In this document: positions 18,018-26,938 of the stretch, in pieces | Position numbering within the stretch: position 1 is the stretch's first letter | Layout of the letters: each line of letters opens with the position of its first letter | From: Planctomycetota bacterium | GTDB lineage: Bacteria > Planctomycetota > UBA1135 > GCA-002686595 | Direction of reading: 5' to 3' | Assembly (NCBI GenBank): GCA_009691855.1 | Contig: SIAI01000003.1 | Coordinates: 98,996 to 162,995, forward strand | DNA: 64,000 nucleotides | Notes under the pieces: model-generated | What the model was told of the DNA's origin: nothing | Seen by the model: the letters and a program-made list of their open reading frames with translations, nothing else | Database searches by the model: none | Translations under genes and position numbers: made by a program

Positions 18018-19790
18018 ATGATCACCCGCTTCCTCTGCTGCGCCCTGGCCCTGTTCCTGTCTCCCGTCGCCCAGGCCTGCGAGGGCCCGGCCGCGTTCGC
18101 CGGGGTCCGCGAGGCGCGCTGCGAAGAGCTGCGTGACCTCGAGCTGGTGCGCACGGACGGCTCGACGGCTTCGCTGGGTGAGCTCGTGCCGGGCTTCGCG
18201 CGCGGCGAGTTCGTGGTGCTGGCCTTCACCGAGGTCGGCTGCCCGATCGCGAGCAAGTTGACGCCCAAGCTCGAGCGCCTGGCGCACGAGCTCGGCGCGC
18301 AGTTCCTCGGCATCGACGCGAGCGCCCAGGACTCGCTGGCGGAGATCGAGCAGGACTCGCGCGAGCTCGGGCGCTCGTTCCCCGTCGTCAAGGACGCGCG
18401 CCAGGCGCTGGCGCGCGCGCTCGGCGCGCGCACCACGACCGAGGTGTTCCTGTTCGACGGCGCTGGAGCGCTCGCCTACCGCGGCGCGGTCGACGACCAG
18501 TACGCGCTCGGCGCGGCGCGCCCGGCGCCGACGCAGAACTACCTCGTGAACGCGCTGAGCGCGTTGCGCGCCGGGAAGACGCCCGCGCCGGCCGCGACCG
18601 AGGCGCCCGGCTGCGCGCTCACGTTGTTGCCCGAGTCCGAGCTCGCCGAGCCCCTGAGCTACGCGCGCGACGTGGCGCCGATCCTGCAGCGCCGCTGCCA
18701 GGCTTGCCACCGTCCCGGGCAGGTGGGGCCGTTCTCGCTGCTCGGCTACGACGACGCCAAGGGGCGCGCGAAGATGATCGCCCAGGTCGTCGAGGGCGGC
18801 GTGATGCCGCCCTGGAACGCCGACGCGCGCTACGACGGCGTGTTCGCCAACGAGCGCAAGCTCACCGGACCGGAGAAGGAGACTCTGCTGCGCTGGATCG
18901 CCGCGGGCACGCCGCGCGGCAATCCGGCCGACGAGCCCAAGCCGCTGACCTGGCCCGAGGGCTGGCGCATCGGCACGCCGGACCTCGTGCTCACGCCCGA
19001 GACCGTGGTCGAGACGCGGGAACCGTTCCCGGCCGAGGGCTACGCCGTGCCGCGCGAGGGCGTGATCGACTACCAGTACTTCACGGCCGAGACGCACTTC
19101 GCCGAGGACCGCTGGATCCAGGCCATGGAGGTGCATCCGGGCGCGCGCGACGTCGTGCACCACGTGCTGATCGCGATCTCGGTCCCGGGGCGCGGCGTCG
19201 ACGAGAGCTCGTACCTGTCCGTGTACGTGCCGGGCGACACGCCCTCGGTCTATCCGCAGGGCTACGCCAAGCGCCTGCCGGCCGGGGCCAAGCTGGTGTT
19301 CCAGCTGCACTACACGCCGAACGGCAAGGAGCGCCGCGACCGTTCCGAGCTCGGCATCGTGTTCGCCAAGGAGCCGCCCGCGTTCGAGGTCATCACCGAC
19401 GCGATCGTGAACGACGACTTCGAGATCCCCGCTGGCGACGCGAACCATGAGGTGCGCGCCACGAGCACGCTGGCGAAGGAGACCGGCCTGGTGGGTCTGT
19501 TCCCGCACATGCACATGCGCGGCAAGGACTTCCGCTACGTGGCGCACTTCCCCGACGGCAGCGAGCAGGAGCTGCTGTTCTCGCACTACGACTTCCAGTG
19601 GCAGGAGTCCTACGTCCTGCCCGATCCGATGCTGTTGCCGGCGGGCACGAAGCTCGAGTGCATCGGCCACTTCGACAACTCGAAGGCGAACCCGAACAAC
19701 CCCGACCCGTCCAAGGTCGTGAGCTGGGGCGATCAGTCCTTCGAGGAGATGTTCATCGGCTACTACGACAAGGTCGAGCCGCTGGAGTGA
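18018..19790 (+). CDS. Redoxin - cytochrome c - copper type II monooxygenase-like fusion, exported
   Basis: A 590-residue exported protein with three parts. After the signal peptide (FLCCALALFLSPVAQA) a thioredoxin-fold redoxin domain spans about residues 35-190, with one cysteine in EVGCPIASK (Cys 75). A single c-type heme site CQACH (227-231) follows within a region starting YARDVAPILQRRC. Residues 320-590 resemble copper type II ascorbate-dependent monooxygenases (PHM/DBM-like), with HHVLIA, QLHYTP and HMHMRG as likely copper ligands. The ATG at 18018 starts the signal peptide; the much longer upstream frame is the shadow of the opposing sulfatase. The order suggests electron flow from the redoxin/heme part to the copper centre. 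Such fusions occur in planctomycetes; the substrate is not known. Confidence 0.87.
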   Translation: MITRFLCCALALFLSPVAQACEGPAAFAGVREARCEELRDLELVRTDGSTASLGELVPGFARGEFVVLAFTEVGCPIASKLTPKLERLAHELGAQFLGIDASAQDSLAEIEQDSRELGRSFPVVKDARQALARALGARTTTEVFLFDGAGALAYRGAVDDQYALGAARPAPTQNYLVNALSALRAGKTPAPAATEAPGCALTLLPESELAEPLSYARDVAPILQRRCQACHRPGQVGPFSLLGYDDAKGRAKMIAQVVEGGVMPPWNADARYDGVFANERKLTGPEKETLLRWIAAGTPRGNPADEPKPLTWPEGWRIGTPDLVLTPETVVETREPFPAEGYAVPREGVIDYQYFTAETHFAEDRWIQAMEVHPGARDVVHHVLIAISVPGRGVDESSYLSVYVPGDTPSVYPQGYAKRLPAGAKLVFQLHYTPNGKERRDRSELGIVFAKEPPAFEVITDAIVNDDFEIPAGDANHEVRATSTLAKETGLVGLFPHMHMRGKDFRYVAHFPDGSEQELLFSHYDFQWQESYVLPDPMLLPAGTKLECIGHFDNSKANPNNPDPSKVVSWGDQSFEEMFIGYYDKVEPLE

Positions 19791-19805
19791 GCGTGCGGCG
19801 CGCCC

Positions 19806-20486
19806 TCACCTGCCGAAGCCGAAGCCCAGCGCCAGCTCGACGAAGCTGAACTCGTCGCCGATCAGGCCGCGCAGGCCGACGTCGACCACGAACTCGGTGT
19901 CCTCGCGCACCTGGTCGCGCAGCACGTTCCACACGAAGCCCGTGCTGACGTACAGGCCCACCGCGCAGGTCTGGAAGTGCTTTCGCTGGTCGACGGCCTT
20001 CTGGTTCCCGTTCACGTCGAGGTCGTCGTCGAAGCCCGTGTAGTGGTCGCTGTTGTGCGTCTTGAAGAACGACGTGCCCGCGCCGACGTACGGCTGCAGG
20101 CGCGAATCGGGCCGGAACACCTGACGCACGCCGAGGCCCAGCTCCTGGATCCGTGAATGGCGCTCGTTGTCGACTGTGATCCAGCGCTTTCCGTTCGAAC
20201 GTCCCCCGGGGTTGGTGATCCGGTACCCATCCGTGCCCTCGGTGTCGCCGGTGCGATACGAGACGTCCCAGCCCCAGCCGCCGGTACCGGGCATGAGCGT
20301 GGTCAGCTCGATGCCGGTCGTCGAGTAGCTGCCGTGGAAGCGGTCGTTGCTCGCGCGCTCGCCAGCGATCGCCGTCGCGTGCCAGCCGCCACGCGCGAAG
20401 GGGATGCGCGGGGCGGGCGTGGTGCAGGCGGCCAGCGCGCACAGCGCGAGGCCCGCGAGCCAGGCGGGGAACGGGCGGGGACTCAT
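19806..20486 (-). CDS. Outer-membrane beta-barrel-like lipoprotein
   Basis: A 226-residue protein with a lipobox (LCALAAC, residues 13-19). Alternating hydrophobic and polar strands rich in Gly and aromatic residues run through the mature part. It ends ELALGFGFGR, which suggests a small eight- to ten-strand outer-membrane barrel of the OmpA/OmpW kind, although a C-terminal aromatic is missing. The start at 20486 (MSPRPFPAW) is preferred because it begins the signal peptide; the longer frame to 20711 runs through an inverted-repeat element. No specific family is recognised. Confidence 0.7.
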   Translation of the reverse strand: MSPRPFPAWLAGLALCALAACTTPAPRIPFARGGWHATAIAGERASNDRFHGSYSTTGIELTTLMPGTGGWGWDVSYRTGDTEGTDGYRITNPGGRSNGKRWITVDNERHSRIQELGLGVRQVFRPDSRLQPYVGAGTSFFKTHNSDHYTGFDDDLDVNGNQKAVDQRKHFQTCAVGLYVSTGFVWNVLRDQVREDTEFVVDVGLRGLIGDEFSFVELALGFGFGR

Positions 20487-20540
20487 CGCTCCATGGTCAT
20501 CGGCCGGAGGGGGGCGCACAAGTGGAGGGCGACAAGTGTT

Positions 20541-20692
20541 CCTTCCCCGAAGTAGCGCCAACAAGGCGGCGTGATGGATCGTCGCTGGCAAGGCGCGCCG
20601 ACGACGCATATTCGCTGCAATACTAGGGAGAAGGCGCAAGGCCGCCAGCGGCGATTCAGTGCGGCGGATTGTTGGCGCTACTTCGGGGAAGG
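20541..20692. repeat. 152-bp inverted-repeat (MITE-like) element
   Basis: Perfect 22-base terminal inverted repeats lie at 20541-20562 (ccttccccgaagtagcgcca plus ac) and 20671-20692. The interior arms are also partly complementary: gatcgtcgctggcaaggc on the left matches the reverse complement of the gcaaggccgccagcggcgat stretch on the right. The element sits between two leftward genes and ends three bases before the minus-strand stop of the sulfatase gene (20695). It has the shape of a miniature transposable element or a large palindromic repeat. I see no clear target-site duplication. A related half copy lies at 34373-34414. Confidence 0.75.
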
Positions 20693-20694
20693 GA

Positions 20695-22845
20695 CTAGTC
20701 GTCCTTGTCACCGCCGTAGCCCAGCGCGTCGAGCTCCTGCTGCTGCTCGGGGCTGATGGGGACCTGGATCGCGCTCGCGCTGGGGTCGAGCAGGCCGCGC
20801 AGGAGTTCGGCCTGACGCCGCGCGAGCTCCGCCGCCCAGGGTGCGTCGCGGATGGGGCGTTCCTCGTGGGGGTCGGTGGCGAGGTCGAAGGCGGAGTCGT
20901 ACGCGCCGGCCGAGAAGGCCTCGCGCTCGCGCGTGAAGAGCTTCTTGCCGCCCTCGACCAGCGACAGCTGGGTGGTCTTCTGCAGGCGGAAGGCGAGGGC
21001 GGGGCGTTCGCCGGAGAGCGTCAGCAGCGAGGCGCCGCTCCAGCGCGGATCGGGAGTCAGGCCGGCGAGCGCGGCCAGCGTCGGGGCGACGTCGAGCAGC
21101 GTGGCGCTCTCCGTCACCGTCCGCGGGGCCAGCGCCGGACCGCGCAGCAGCAGCGGCACGCGCAGCTTCGACTCCCACAGGTCGCCGCCGTGGAAGATGT
21201 CGTCGTTCTCGCCCAGCGCCTCGCCATGGTCGCTGGTGAACAGCACGAAGGCCGTGTCGCGCGTCAGGCCGAATCCCCCGAGCGCGTCCAGGAACTCGCC
21301 GAAGCCGCGGTCGAGCTCGCGCACGCCGGCGTGATACAGCTCGCGGTAGCGCGGCGCGCAGGCGGCCAGGCGCTGCTTCCACTCCGCGGGCGGCAGCGTC
21401 TTCTTGCTCTTCAGCAGCGCGCAGTTGTCGGCCACGAGCTCGTTCCAGCTCTTGCGGTCTTCCTCGGGTCCGCTGCGGTAGGGGAGGTGCGCGCGGTAGG
21501 TGTGCACCAGCAGGAACACCGGCCGGCCGTCGTCCTGCTCCAGGAAGGCGCGCGCCTGCCTCAGCGTGTGCCCGAGGTTCCAGCTCGGCGGCTGGTTCTG
21601 CACGAAGCTCTCGAAGCCCTGATCGAGGCCGTGCATCGGCGTGAAGAAGGCCGCGTCGGTCACCGCCCCGGTGCGGTAGCCGGCGCGCGAGAGCGACTCG
21701 ACCACGGTGATGAGCTCGCCCGGCAGCGAGTTCACGGCCTCGTTGGCCGTGTGCTGGCCGGGCGTGAGGCCGGTGAGCAGCGTGCTGATCGAGGGCAGCG
21801 TCCAGGCGGCGTTCGCGCGCGCGTTCGTGAAGCGCAGCGCACTTTCGGCGAAGGCGTTCAGGTGCGGAGCGAGCTCGGGCTCGCCGCCATAGCAGGCGAG
21901 GTTGTCGGCGCGGAAGGTGTCGGCCAGGAACAACACGATGTCGGGCGAGCTCGAGCGGAACCAGGGGCGCGCGCCATAGCTGCCGAGCTGCGCCGGACCG
22001 AGCACCGGATGCAGGAACAGCGCCTGACCCGGCGGGCCGCGGACCTCGAAGGTGAGGCGCGCGTCCTTGCGAGGGCTGCGCGGCAGCTCGATGCTCTGCC
22101 AGGTGCCGCTCGCGCTCAGCCTCGCCGAATCGGAGGCGAGCTGCCACACGACCTCGCCGTCGAGGCGCACGCACAGCTCGACCGGTTGGTTCGCCGAGCG
22201 CGTGAGGTAGCGCGGCACGAACGACAGGCGGCTCGGGGCGCTGGCGTCGAGCGTGAAGCCCTCGTCGAGTCCGCTCCACACGCAGAAGCCGGCGTCGAAC
22301 TCGTTGGCGATGCGCACCTGCCACACGCCGTCGGAGGTCTTGCGCCCGCTCTCCATGCGCTGGCCGACGCGCAGGTCGTCGGCGGGGACCTTGTCGACCG
22401 GCAAGCACAGCTCGACGCGCTCGCCCAGCGCGCGGTACTGGCCCGGCGCGAGCTCGCGGCCTGGCACGGCCGGCGCCAGCAGCCGCCCGCCCGCCGTGAG
22501 ACGCAGGAAGCCCGGCGTGCCGTAGGCAAAGGCGCCGCCGGGGACCGCAGCCGTCCACAGGCCCTGGCGCTCGCCCGCGCTCCAGGCCGAGTTCGGCAGC
22601 GCCACTTCGACCTCGACCGAGTCGCCGTTGGCCTTGCAGTTCGTCGCGTCCAGTCCGGCCGCGCGCTGCCAGCCCTGCACCAGCGCGAGCAGCGGGCGCG
22701 GCTCGAAGCCGCGCGTCAGCGGTACCCAGCGCGGTCCGGCGGAATCCACGGGCGCGCTCGGTCCGCGCTCGCAGGCCGTGAGCAGGAGTGCGAGGACGGC
22801 CAGCCTTGAGGGTGAACAGAGCATCCTGGTCCCGGATCGGAGCAA
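20695..22845 (-). CDS. Sulfatase-fold lipoprotein, Thr at the formylglycine position (paralogue 2)
   Basis: A 716-residue lipoprotein (LALLLTAC, Cys at about 25). The frame starts at 22845, but an in-frame ATG at 22824 (MLCSPSRLAV) gives a more typical signal peptide. The layout is that of the 15426-17822 protein: GPRWVPLTRGFEPRP after the lipobox, a beta-rich middle, then a sulfatase-type domain from about residue 300 with ADTFRADN (metal Asp 309), AAWTLPS and FTSDHGEALGEND. Thr 349 occupies the position of the formylglycine precursor. The gene lies downstream of two TPR lipoproteins read in the same direction (70-base gap) and may share their transcript. Substrate unknown. Confidence 0.88.
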   Translation of the reverse strand: MLRSGTRMLCSPSRLAVLALLLTACERGPSAPVDSAGPRWVPLTRGFEPRPLLALVQGWQRAAGLDATNCKANGDSVEVEVALPNSAWSAGERQGLWTAAVPGGAFAYGTPGFLRLTAGGRLLAPAVPGRELAPGQYRALGERVELCLPVDKVPADDLRVGQRMESGRKTSDGVWQVRIANEFDAGFCVWSGLDEGFTLDASAPSRLSFVPRYLTRSANQPVELCVRLDGEVVWQLASDSARLSASGTWQSIELPRSPRKDARLTFEVRGPPGQALFLHPVLGPAQLGSYGARPWFRSSSPDIVLFLADTFRADNLACYGGEPELAPHLNAFAESALRFTNARANAAWTLPSISTLLTGLTPGQHTANEAVNSLPGELITVVESLSRAGYRTGAVTDAAFFTPMHGLDQGFESFVQNQPPSWNLGHTLRQARAFLEQDDGRPVFLLVHTYRAHLPYRSGPEEDRKSWNELVADNCALLKSKKTLPPAEWKQRLAACAPRYRELYHAGVRELDRGFGEFLDALGGFGLTRDTAFVLFTSDHGEALGENDDIFHGGDLWESKLRVPLLLRGPALAPRTVTESATLLDVAPTLAALAGLTPDPRWSGASLLTLSGERPALAFRLQKTTQLSLVEGGKKLFTREREAFSAGAYDSAFDLATDPHEERPIRDAPWAAELARRQAELLRGLLDPSASAIQVPISPEQQQELDALGYGGDKDD

Positions 22846-22915
22846 GCGAGGATAGCGCTGAAGCGCGCTCTGCCGCCGCGCCGAACCGCGGAACGCGCGG
22901 GGCGAGAGCTCCGCG

Positions 22916-24703
22916 CTATTTCTCGCCGTCGGGCGCCGCTTCGGCCGTGGCCTTGGCCGCGGCAGCGGCCTCGGCAGCGGCAGCGGCCGCGGCGTCCGCC
23001 TTCTCGCTCTCGGGATCGAGCAGGTGCTTCAGGTTCGTGCCGATGTCCTTCTTCGTCTGCTCGAAGCGCGCGCGGTCCTCCGCGGTCAGGTCGGCGGCGG
23101 CGAGCTTGGTCTCGACCAGCTCCAGCGCGTGGCGGTACAGGCGCTCGACCTCGGCATCGTCGCTCACGAAGTGGTAGTGCAGCATCAGCGCCGCGTCGTT
23201 CTGCAGCTGCGGATCGGACGGATCGAGCTCCAGGGCGCGCTGGTAAGCCTTGTAGGAGCGGTTGTAGAGGTCGCTGAGCAGGGCCGCGTCTGGCGGCGTG
23301 GTCTTGGCCTTGTGCGCGTCGTACTCGAGGGTCTCGCCCTCGTCGCGCAGGAACAGGCCGACGTTGTTCCAGTAGCGCGGGTTGGCGGGGAAGGCCTCGG
23401 CCAGCAGCTCGGAGAGGAAGGCCGCGTCGAGGTTCTTGGCCGGCTCCTCCTTCGCGCACCAGGCGATCAGGCCCTCGAACGCGCGCAGCGCGCCGCCCGC
23501 GCTGGCGGCCTCGGAGACCATCGAGACGGGATCGAGCTCCCAGCCCTTGTGCATCGCCGCCACGCCGCCCGCCGAGTCCTGAAGGTAGTGACGCGCGAGG
23601 CCGATGTAGAACCACGAGTTGGCCGACTCGGCCGCGCCCAGGAAGCCCTCTTCGGCCCCGCTCCAGTTGGCATCGTTGAAGCGCGCCCAGCCGAGCCACC
23701 AGGAGGGCACCACGGCGCGCGGGTCGCCGGCCGGGGCGCGCGCGGCCAGGCGCTCGTGCGCAAGCTCCAGCGTGGCGCGGAAACCGCACGGCCGCTCGTC
23801 TTCGGGGGTCTTGGTCGCGTTCGCGAGCAGCTGGAAGCACTGGTTGTAGTTGAAGCTCTGCGGATCGAAGGCGATCGCCGTGGCGTAGGCCTCGGTCGCC
23901 TCGGGGCCCTTCTGCTTCCACATCATCGTGTGGCCGAGCTGCGTGGCCGCGGCGGCGAGCGCGCCCTGCTCGGCCTCGCTGCTGGGCGTGCCGTACAGCG
24001 CGACCGCGCGCTGGAACGAAGCGGCGGTGTCGCTCCACAGCGCGGCGGCTTCCGCGCCCTCGGGGGCTTCGCCCTGGGCCGCCAGGAACTGCGCCATGGC
24101 GATGCGCCCGCGCTCGCCCCAGCTCGCGGGCGAGCTCGCGTAGACCTCGACGGCCCGGTCGGCGGCCCAGCGCGCGGTGGCGAGGTCCTGCACGAACCAG
24201 GCGGAGTTGGCCAGCGGCAGGAAGGCGTCGCGATAGCGTGCCGCGTCGGCCTCGACGGCCTGCTTCAGGAAGGTCGTGGCGTCCAGGAAGTTCATCTGCA
24301 CGCTCGAGTCGGTCACGCCTTCCGCCACGTAGTCCTGCGCGCGGCGCGCGAAGGCCATGCCGTAGAGGTAGGTCATGTCCAGCCCCTTCTGGCCGGCGCG
24401 CTCGAGCTCGTCGAGGGCGTCGAGCGTGTCGTTGCTGCGCCCTTCCTCCATCCACGCGCGCAGCACCCACATGCGCGTGCGCAGCGAGTCGCCGTCGGCC
24501 TCGAGGGCCGCGCTGAAGACCTGCTCGGCCTCGCTGGCCTGTCCCGCGTCGAGCAGCTCGCGCCCGCGCGCGATGCGCGTCTCGAGCTCGGCGGGGGACA
24601 GCTTGGGCGCGACCACGGCGGCGGAGCTCGGACTCGGCGCCGGAGACGAACACGCGGTGACGAGCGGGAGCAGCAGCAACGAGAACGGGAGGACGGATCG
24701 CAC
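22916..24703 (-). CDS. TPR-type lipoprotein
   Basis: A 595-residue lipoprotein (LLPLVTAC, Cys 18) made of helical TPR-like repeats, clearest at residues 45-130 and at 480-545 (SYKAYQRALELDPSDPQLQND). The C-terminal 30 residues are a low-complexity Ala/Glu/Lys tail. It follows the 693-residue TPR lipoprotein by 18 bases. The two share the motif LDPSDPQLQNDAAL / LAPDDVQVQNDAAL near their ends, so they are distant tandem duplicates. It is probably an envelope scaffold; no enzymatic motif is seen. Confidence 0.83.
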   Translation of the reverse strand: MRSVLPFSLLLLPLVTACSSPAPSPSSAAVVAPKLSPAELETRIARGRELLDAGQASEAEQVFSAALEADGDSLRTRMWVLRAWMEEGRSNDTLDALDELERAGQKGLDMTYLYGMAFARRAQDYVAEGVTDSSVQMNFLDATTFLKQAVEADAARYRDAFLPLANSAWFVQDLATARWAADRAVEVYASSPASWGERGRIAMAQFLAAQGEAPEGAEAAALWSDTAASFQRAVALYGTPSSEAEQGALAAAATQLGHTMMWKQKGPEATEAYATAIAFDPQSFNYNQCFQLLANATKTPEDERPCGFRATLELAHERLAARAPAGDPRAVVPSWWLGWARFNDANWSGAEEGFLGAAESANSWFYIGLARHYLQDSAGGVAAMHKGWELDPVSMVSEAASAGGALRAFEGLIAWCAKEEPAKNLDAAFLSELLAEAFPANPRYWNNVGLFLRDEGETLEYDAHKAKTTPPDAALLSDLYNRSYKAYQRALELDPSDPQLQNDAALMLHYHFVSDDAEVERLYRHALELVETKLAAADLTAEDRARFEQTKKDIGTNLKHLLDPESEKADAAAAAAAEAAAAAKATAEAAPDGEK

Positions 24704-24721
24704 GGGCGGGTCTTCGAGGGG

Positions 24722-26803
24722 CTAGGGGATGTCGCAGGGCTGGGCCCAATTCAGCAGGTCCCAGTAGATGTCGTCGGGCATGGGCTCGCCGCGCACCTGG
24801 GGCAGCAGCGAGTTCTTGACCGCGCGTCGATCGGGGCCGAGCGTGAGCGACTTCTCGAGCCAAGGCAGCGCCGCGGCGCCGTCCTTGCGGTAGATCCACT
24901 CGAGCACGCCCATGTTCTGGTGCGCGTCGCCCCAGGCCGATTCGAGCGCCTTGAGCTCGTTCTCGAGCGCGGCCGCGCGCTCGGGCAACTCCTCGACGCG
25001 CAGCGCTTCCTTCTTGGCCGCCAGCTGACGCTCGCCGAGTTCGATGGCCCGCCGCAGCGTCTGCTCGGCCCAGTCGACGTCGCGGTGCAGGTAGTAGAGC
25101 GCGACCAGCGCCGCGTCGTTCTGCACCTGCACGTCATCGGGCGCGAGCTCGGCCGCGGGCCGGTAGGCCGCGTAGCTGCGCTCCATGATCGCGCGCGCGC
25201 GCTCGAAGCGCTCGTTGGCCGCGCGCGCGAAAGCCTGGCGTTCGTCGAGCGAGCCCGGGAGAGCGCTCGGTTGCGGCAGCAGGGGGCGGAGCTCGGCCAG
25301 CGCTTCGGCGTTCGTCAGCTCCCCGCGCGCGGCGCGGCACAGCTTACGACCCTCGCTCTCCAGGGCGTCCGCGGCGTCGCGTAGGTCGAGGCCGGCGTCG
25401 TTGGCCCACAGCCACGACTCGGGCTGCAGCTGGTGCAGGGTCTCGAAGGTCTCGCCCGCGGCCAGCGCGTCGGCCTTCGGGTTGGAGCCGTCGGGCCTCG
25501 GCTGGTAGGCGTCGGCGATGAAGTACAGGCCCTGAATGCCGCTCTCGAGCTCGCCGGGCCAGGAGCTCTCGATGCCGCGCTCGAAGAGCTCGTTCATCGA
25601 CAGGAACTCGTCGCGCGCGCGGACGAGGTCGCCGGCGTGGAAGGCGCACCAGCCGCGCGCCAGGCGGCACACGGCCTCGTGCACCAAGGCCTGGTTCGCG
25701 TACTCGGGCAAGGCCTCACGCAGCGCGCGGAACTCCTGCTCGCTGTGCGCGAAGGGCGCCGGATCGAGCTCGCGCGGTGTGGCGCGGTAGGCCGCGAGCG
25801 CCAGGCGCAGGCGCGCGGCCGCGAGCTGCCAGCGACCGAGCGCGACCTCCGGGTGCGCGGCCACGTGGGCCTCGAAGGCCGTCACCGTGGCGGCCGGACC
25901 GTCGAACGCCTCGCTGACGCGCGCCAGCCGCTCGATCAGGCCACCGTCCTCGGGGAAGCGCTTCAGCGCGCGCTGGATCGTCTCCTTGGCCGCGGCCAGC
26001 GAGCCCTCGCCCTCGTACAGCTCGGCCAGGTGGCTCCACACCCAGGGATCGTCGCTCACGCGACCCAGCAGACGCCCCAGGGCGTCCTCGCTCTCGAGCG
26101 CCAGCGCCGCGCGGTCCTCGCGCGCGGCGTCGCGTGCGGCGGTGTAGGCCGCGAAGACCTGCTCGGCGTAGATGCGTTCCGGGGCCAGGCCAAGCTCGGC
26201 CGGCACGGACTCGCCGTGAGCGAGGAGCGTCACGCCGCGCCGCGCAAAGCCCAGCGCTTCCTCGCTGCGTCCTAGCAACCAGGCCGCGCGGCTCGCGCCA
26301 AGCAGCGCATGGGCCGATTCGCCGGCGCCCTCATAGGCGTCGAGCGCGTCGGTGAGCACGCCCTCGATCAACCCGGCCGAGCCGCCGCCGCTCCTGATCT
26401 TCGTCTCGCCCAGGCGCAGGCTCGCGTCGGCCTTGAGCAGGCGCGTCTCCAGGTTGTCGGGCGCGAGCACCAGGGCGCGGTCGACGGCCGTCAGCGCGTC
26501 CTCAGGGACTCCGGCAGCCAGGTCGTTGCGCGCGCGCGCCATCGAGTCGCTCCACAGCAGCTGGTCGAGCCGCTTGCGCGCCTCTTCGAAACGGCCTTCC
26601 TCCAGGCAGCGGATCACCTCGCCCACGCCATCGCCCAGGTCCGCTTGCACGGGGCCCGCGTCCGCGGCCGACGAAAGCGCCCACACCGACGCGGGGCGTT
26701 CGGCCGGGCTGCTGCAAGCGAAAACGACGGCGCACAGGAGCGCGCCGAGGGGCGTGCGGGGCATGGGCGCGGGGGCGGGGGAGCGCAGGGCGGACGCGTG
26801 CAA
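24722..26803 (-). CDS. TPR-type lipoprotein, paralogue of the downstream gene
   Basis: A 693-residue frame. The internal ATG at 26764 (MPRTPLGALL) is a better start because it directly precedes the lipobox (CAVVFAC). The mature chain is a long array of TPR-like helix pairs, for example GRFEEARKRLDQLL near residue 70 and GVPEDALTAVDRALVLAPDN near 110. The last 150 residues resemble the end of the next gene, including QNDAAL and a final single-helix segment. It is first in a leftward series: this gene, the second TPR lipoprotein, then sulfatase paralogue 2. Likely role is an envelope scaffold for that set; function not established. Confidence 0.82.
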   Translation of the reverse strand: MHASALRSPAPAPMPRTPLGALLCAVVFACSSPAERPASVWALSSAADAGPVQADLGDGVGEVIRCLEEGRFEEARKRLDQLLWSDSMARARNDLAAGVPEDALTAVDRALVLAPDNLETRLLKADASLRLGETKIRSGGGSAGLIEGVLTDALDAYEGAGESAHALLGASRAAWLLGRSEEALGFARRGVTLLAHGESVPAELGLAPERIYAEQVFAAYTAARDAAREDRAALALESEDALGRLLGRVSDDPWVWSHLAELYEGEGSLAAAKETIQRALKRFPEDGGLIERLARVSEAFDGPAATVTAFEAHVAAHPEVALGRWQLAAARLRLALAAYRATPRELDPAPFAHSEQEFRALREALPEYANQALVHEAVCRLARGWCAFHAGDLVRARDEFLSMNELFERGIESSWPGELESGIQGLYFIADAYQPRPDGSNPKADALAAGETFETLHQLQPESWLWANDAGLDLRDAADALESEGRKLCRAARGELTNAEALAELRPLLPQPSALPGSLDERQAFARAANERFERARAIMERSYAAYRPAAELAPDDVQVQNDAALVALYYLHRDVDWAEQTLRRAIELGERQLAAKKEALRVEELPERAAALENELKALESAWGDAHQNMGVLEWIYRKDGAAALPWLEKSLTLGPDRRAVKNSLLPQVRGEPMPDDIYWDLLNWAQPCDIP

Positions 26804-26938
26804 GCAAGCCTCGATCCGACGGGGCCGGGCGCGCGTGACGGGGAGAGATTCTAGCCACGACTCTATGCCCCTCCTCGGGCGGCGACTACCTTTTCGGGCC
26901 GCGCGCGCTCCGGCACCGTTCCCGCGGGAATAGGAGGC

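Noticed and set aside
19787..19809. Possible hairpin between the convergent genes ending at 19790 and 19806
   Set aside because: gtgag/ctcac flank a ggcgcgcc core, but the spacing is asymmetric (five unpaired bases on one side), so it is too weak to list as a terminator.
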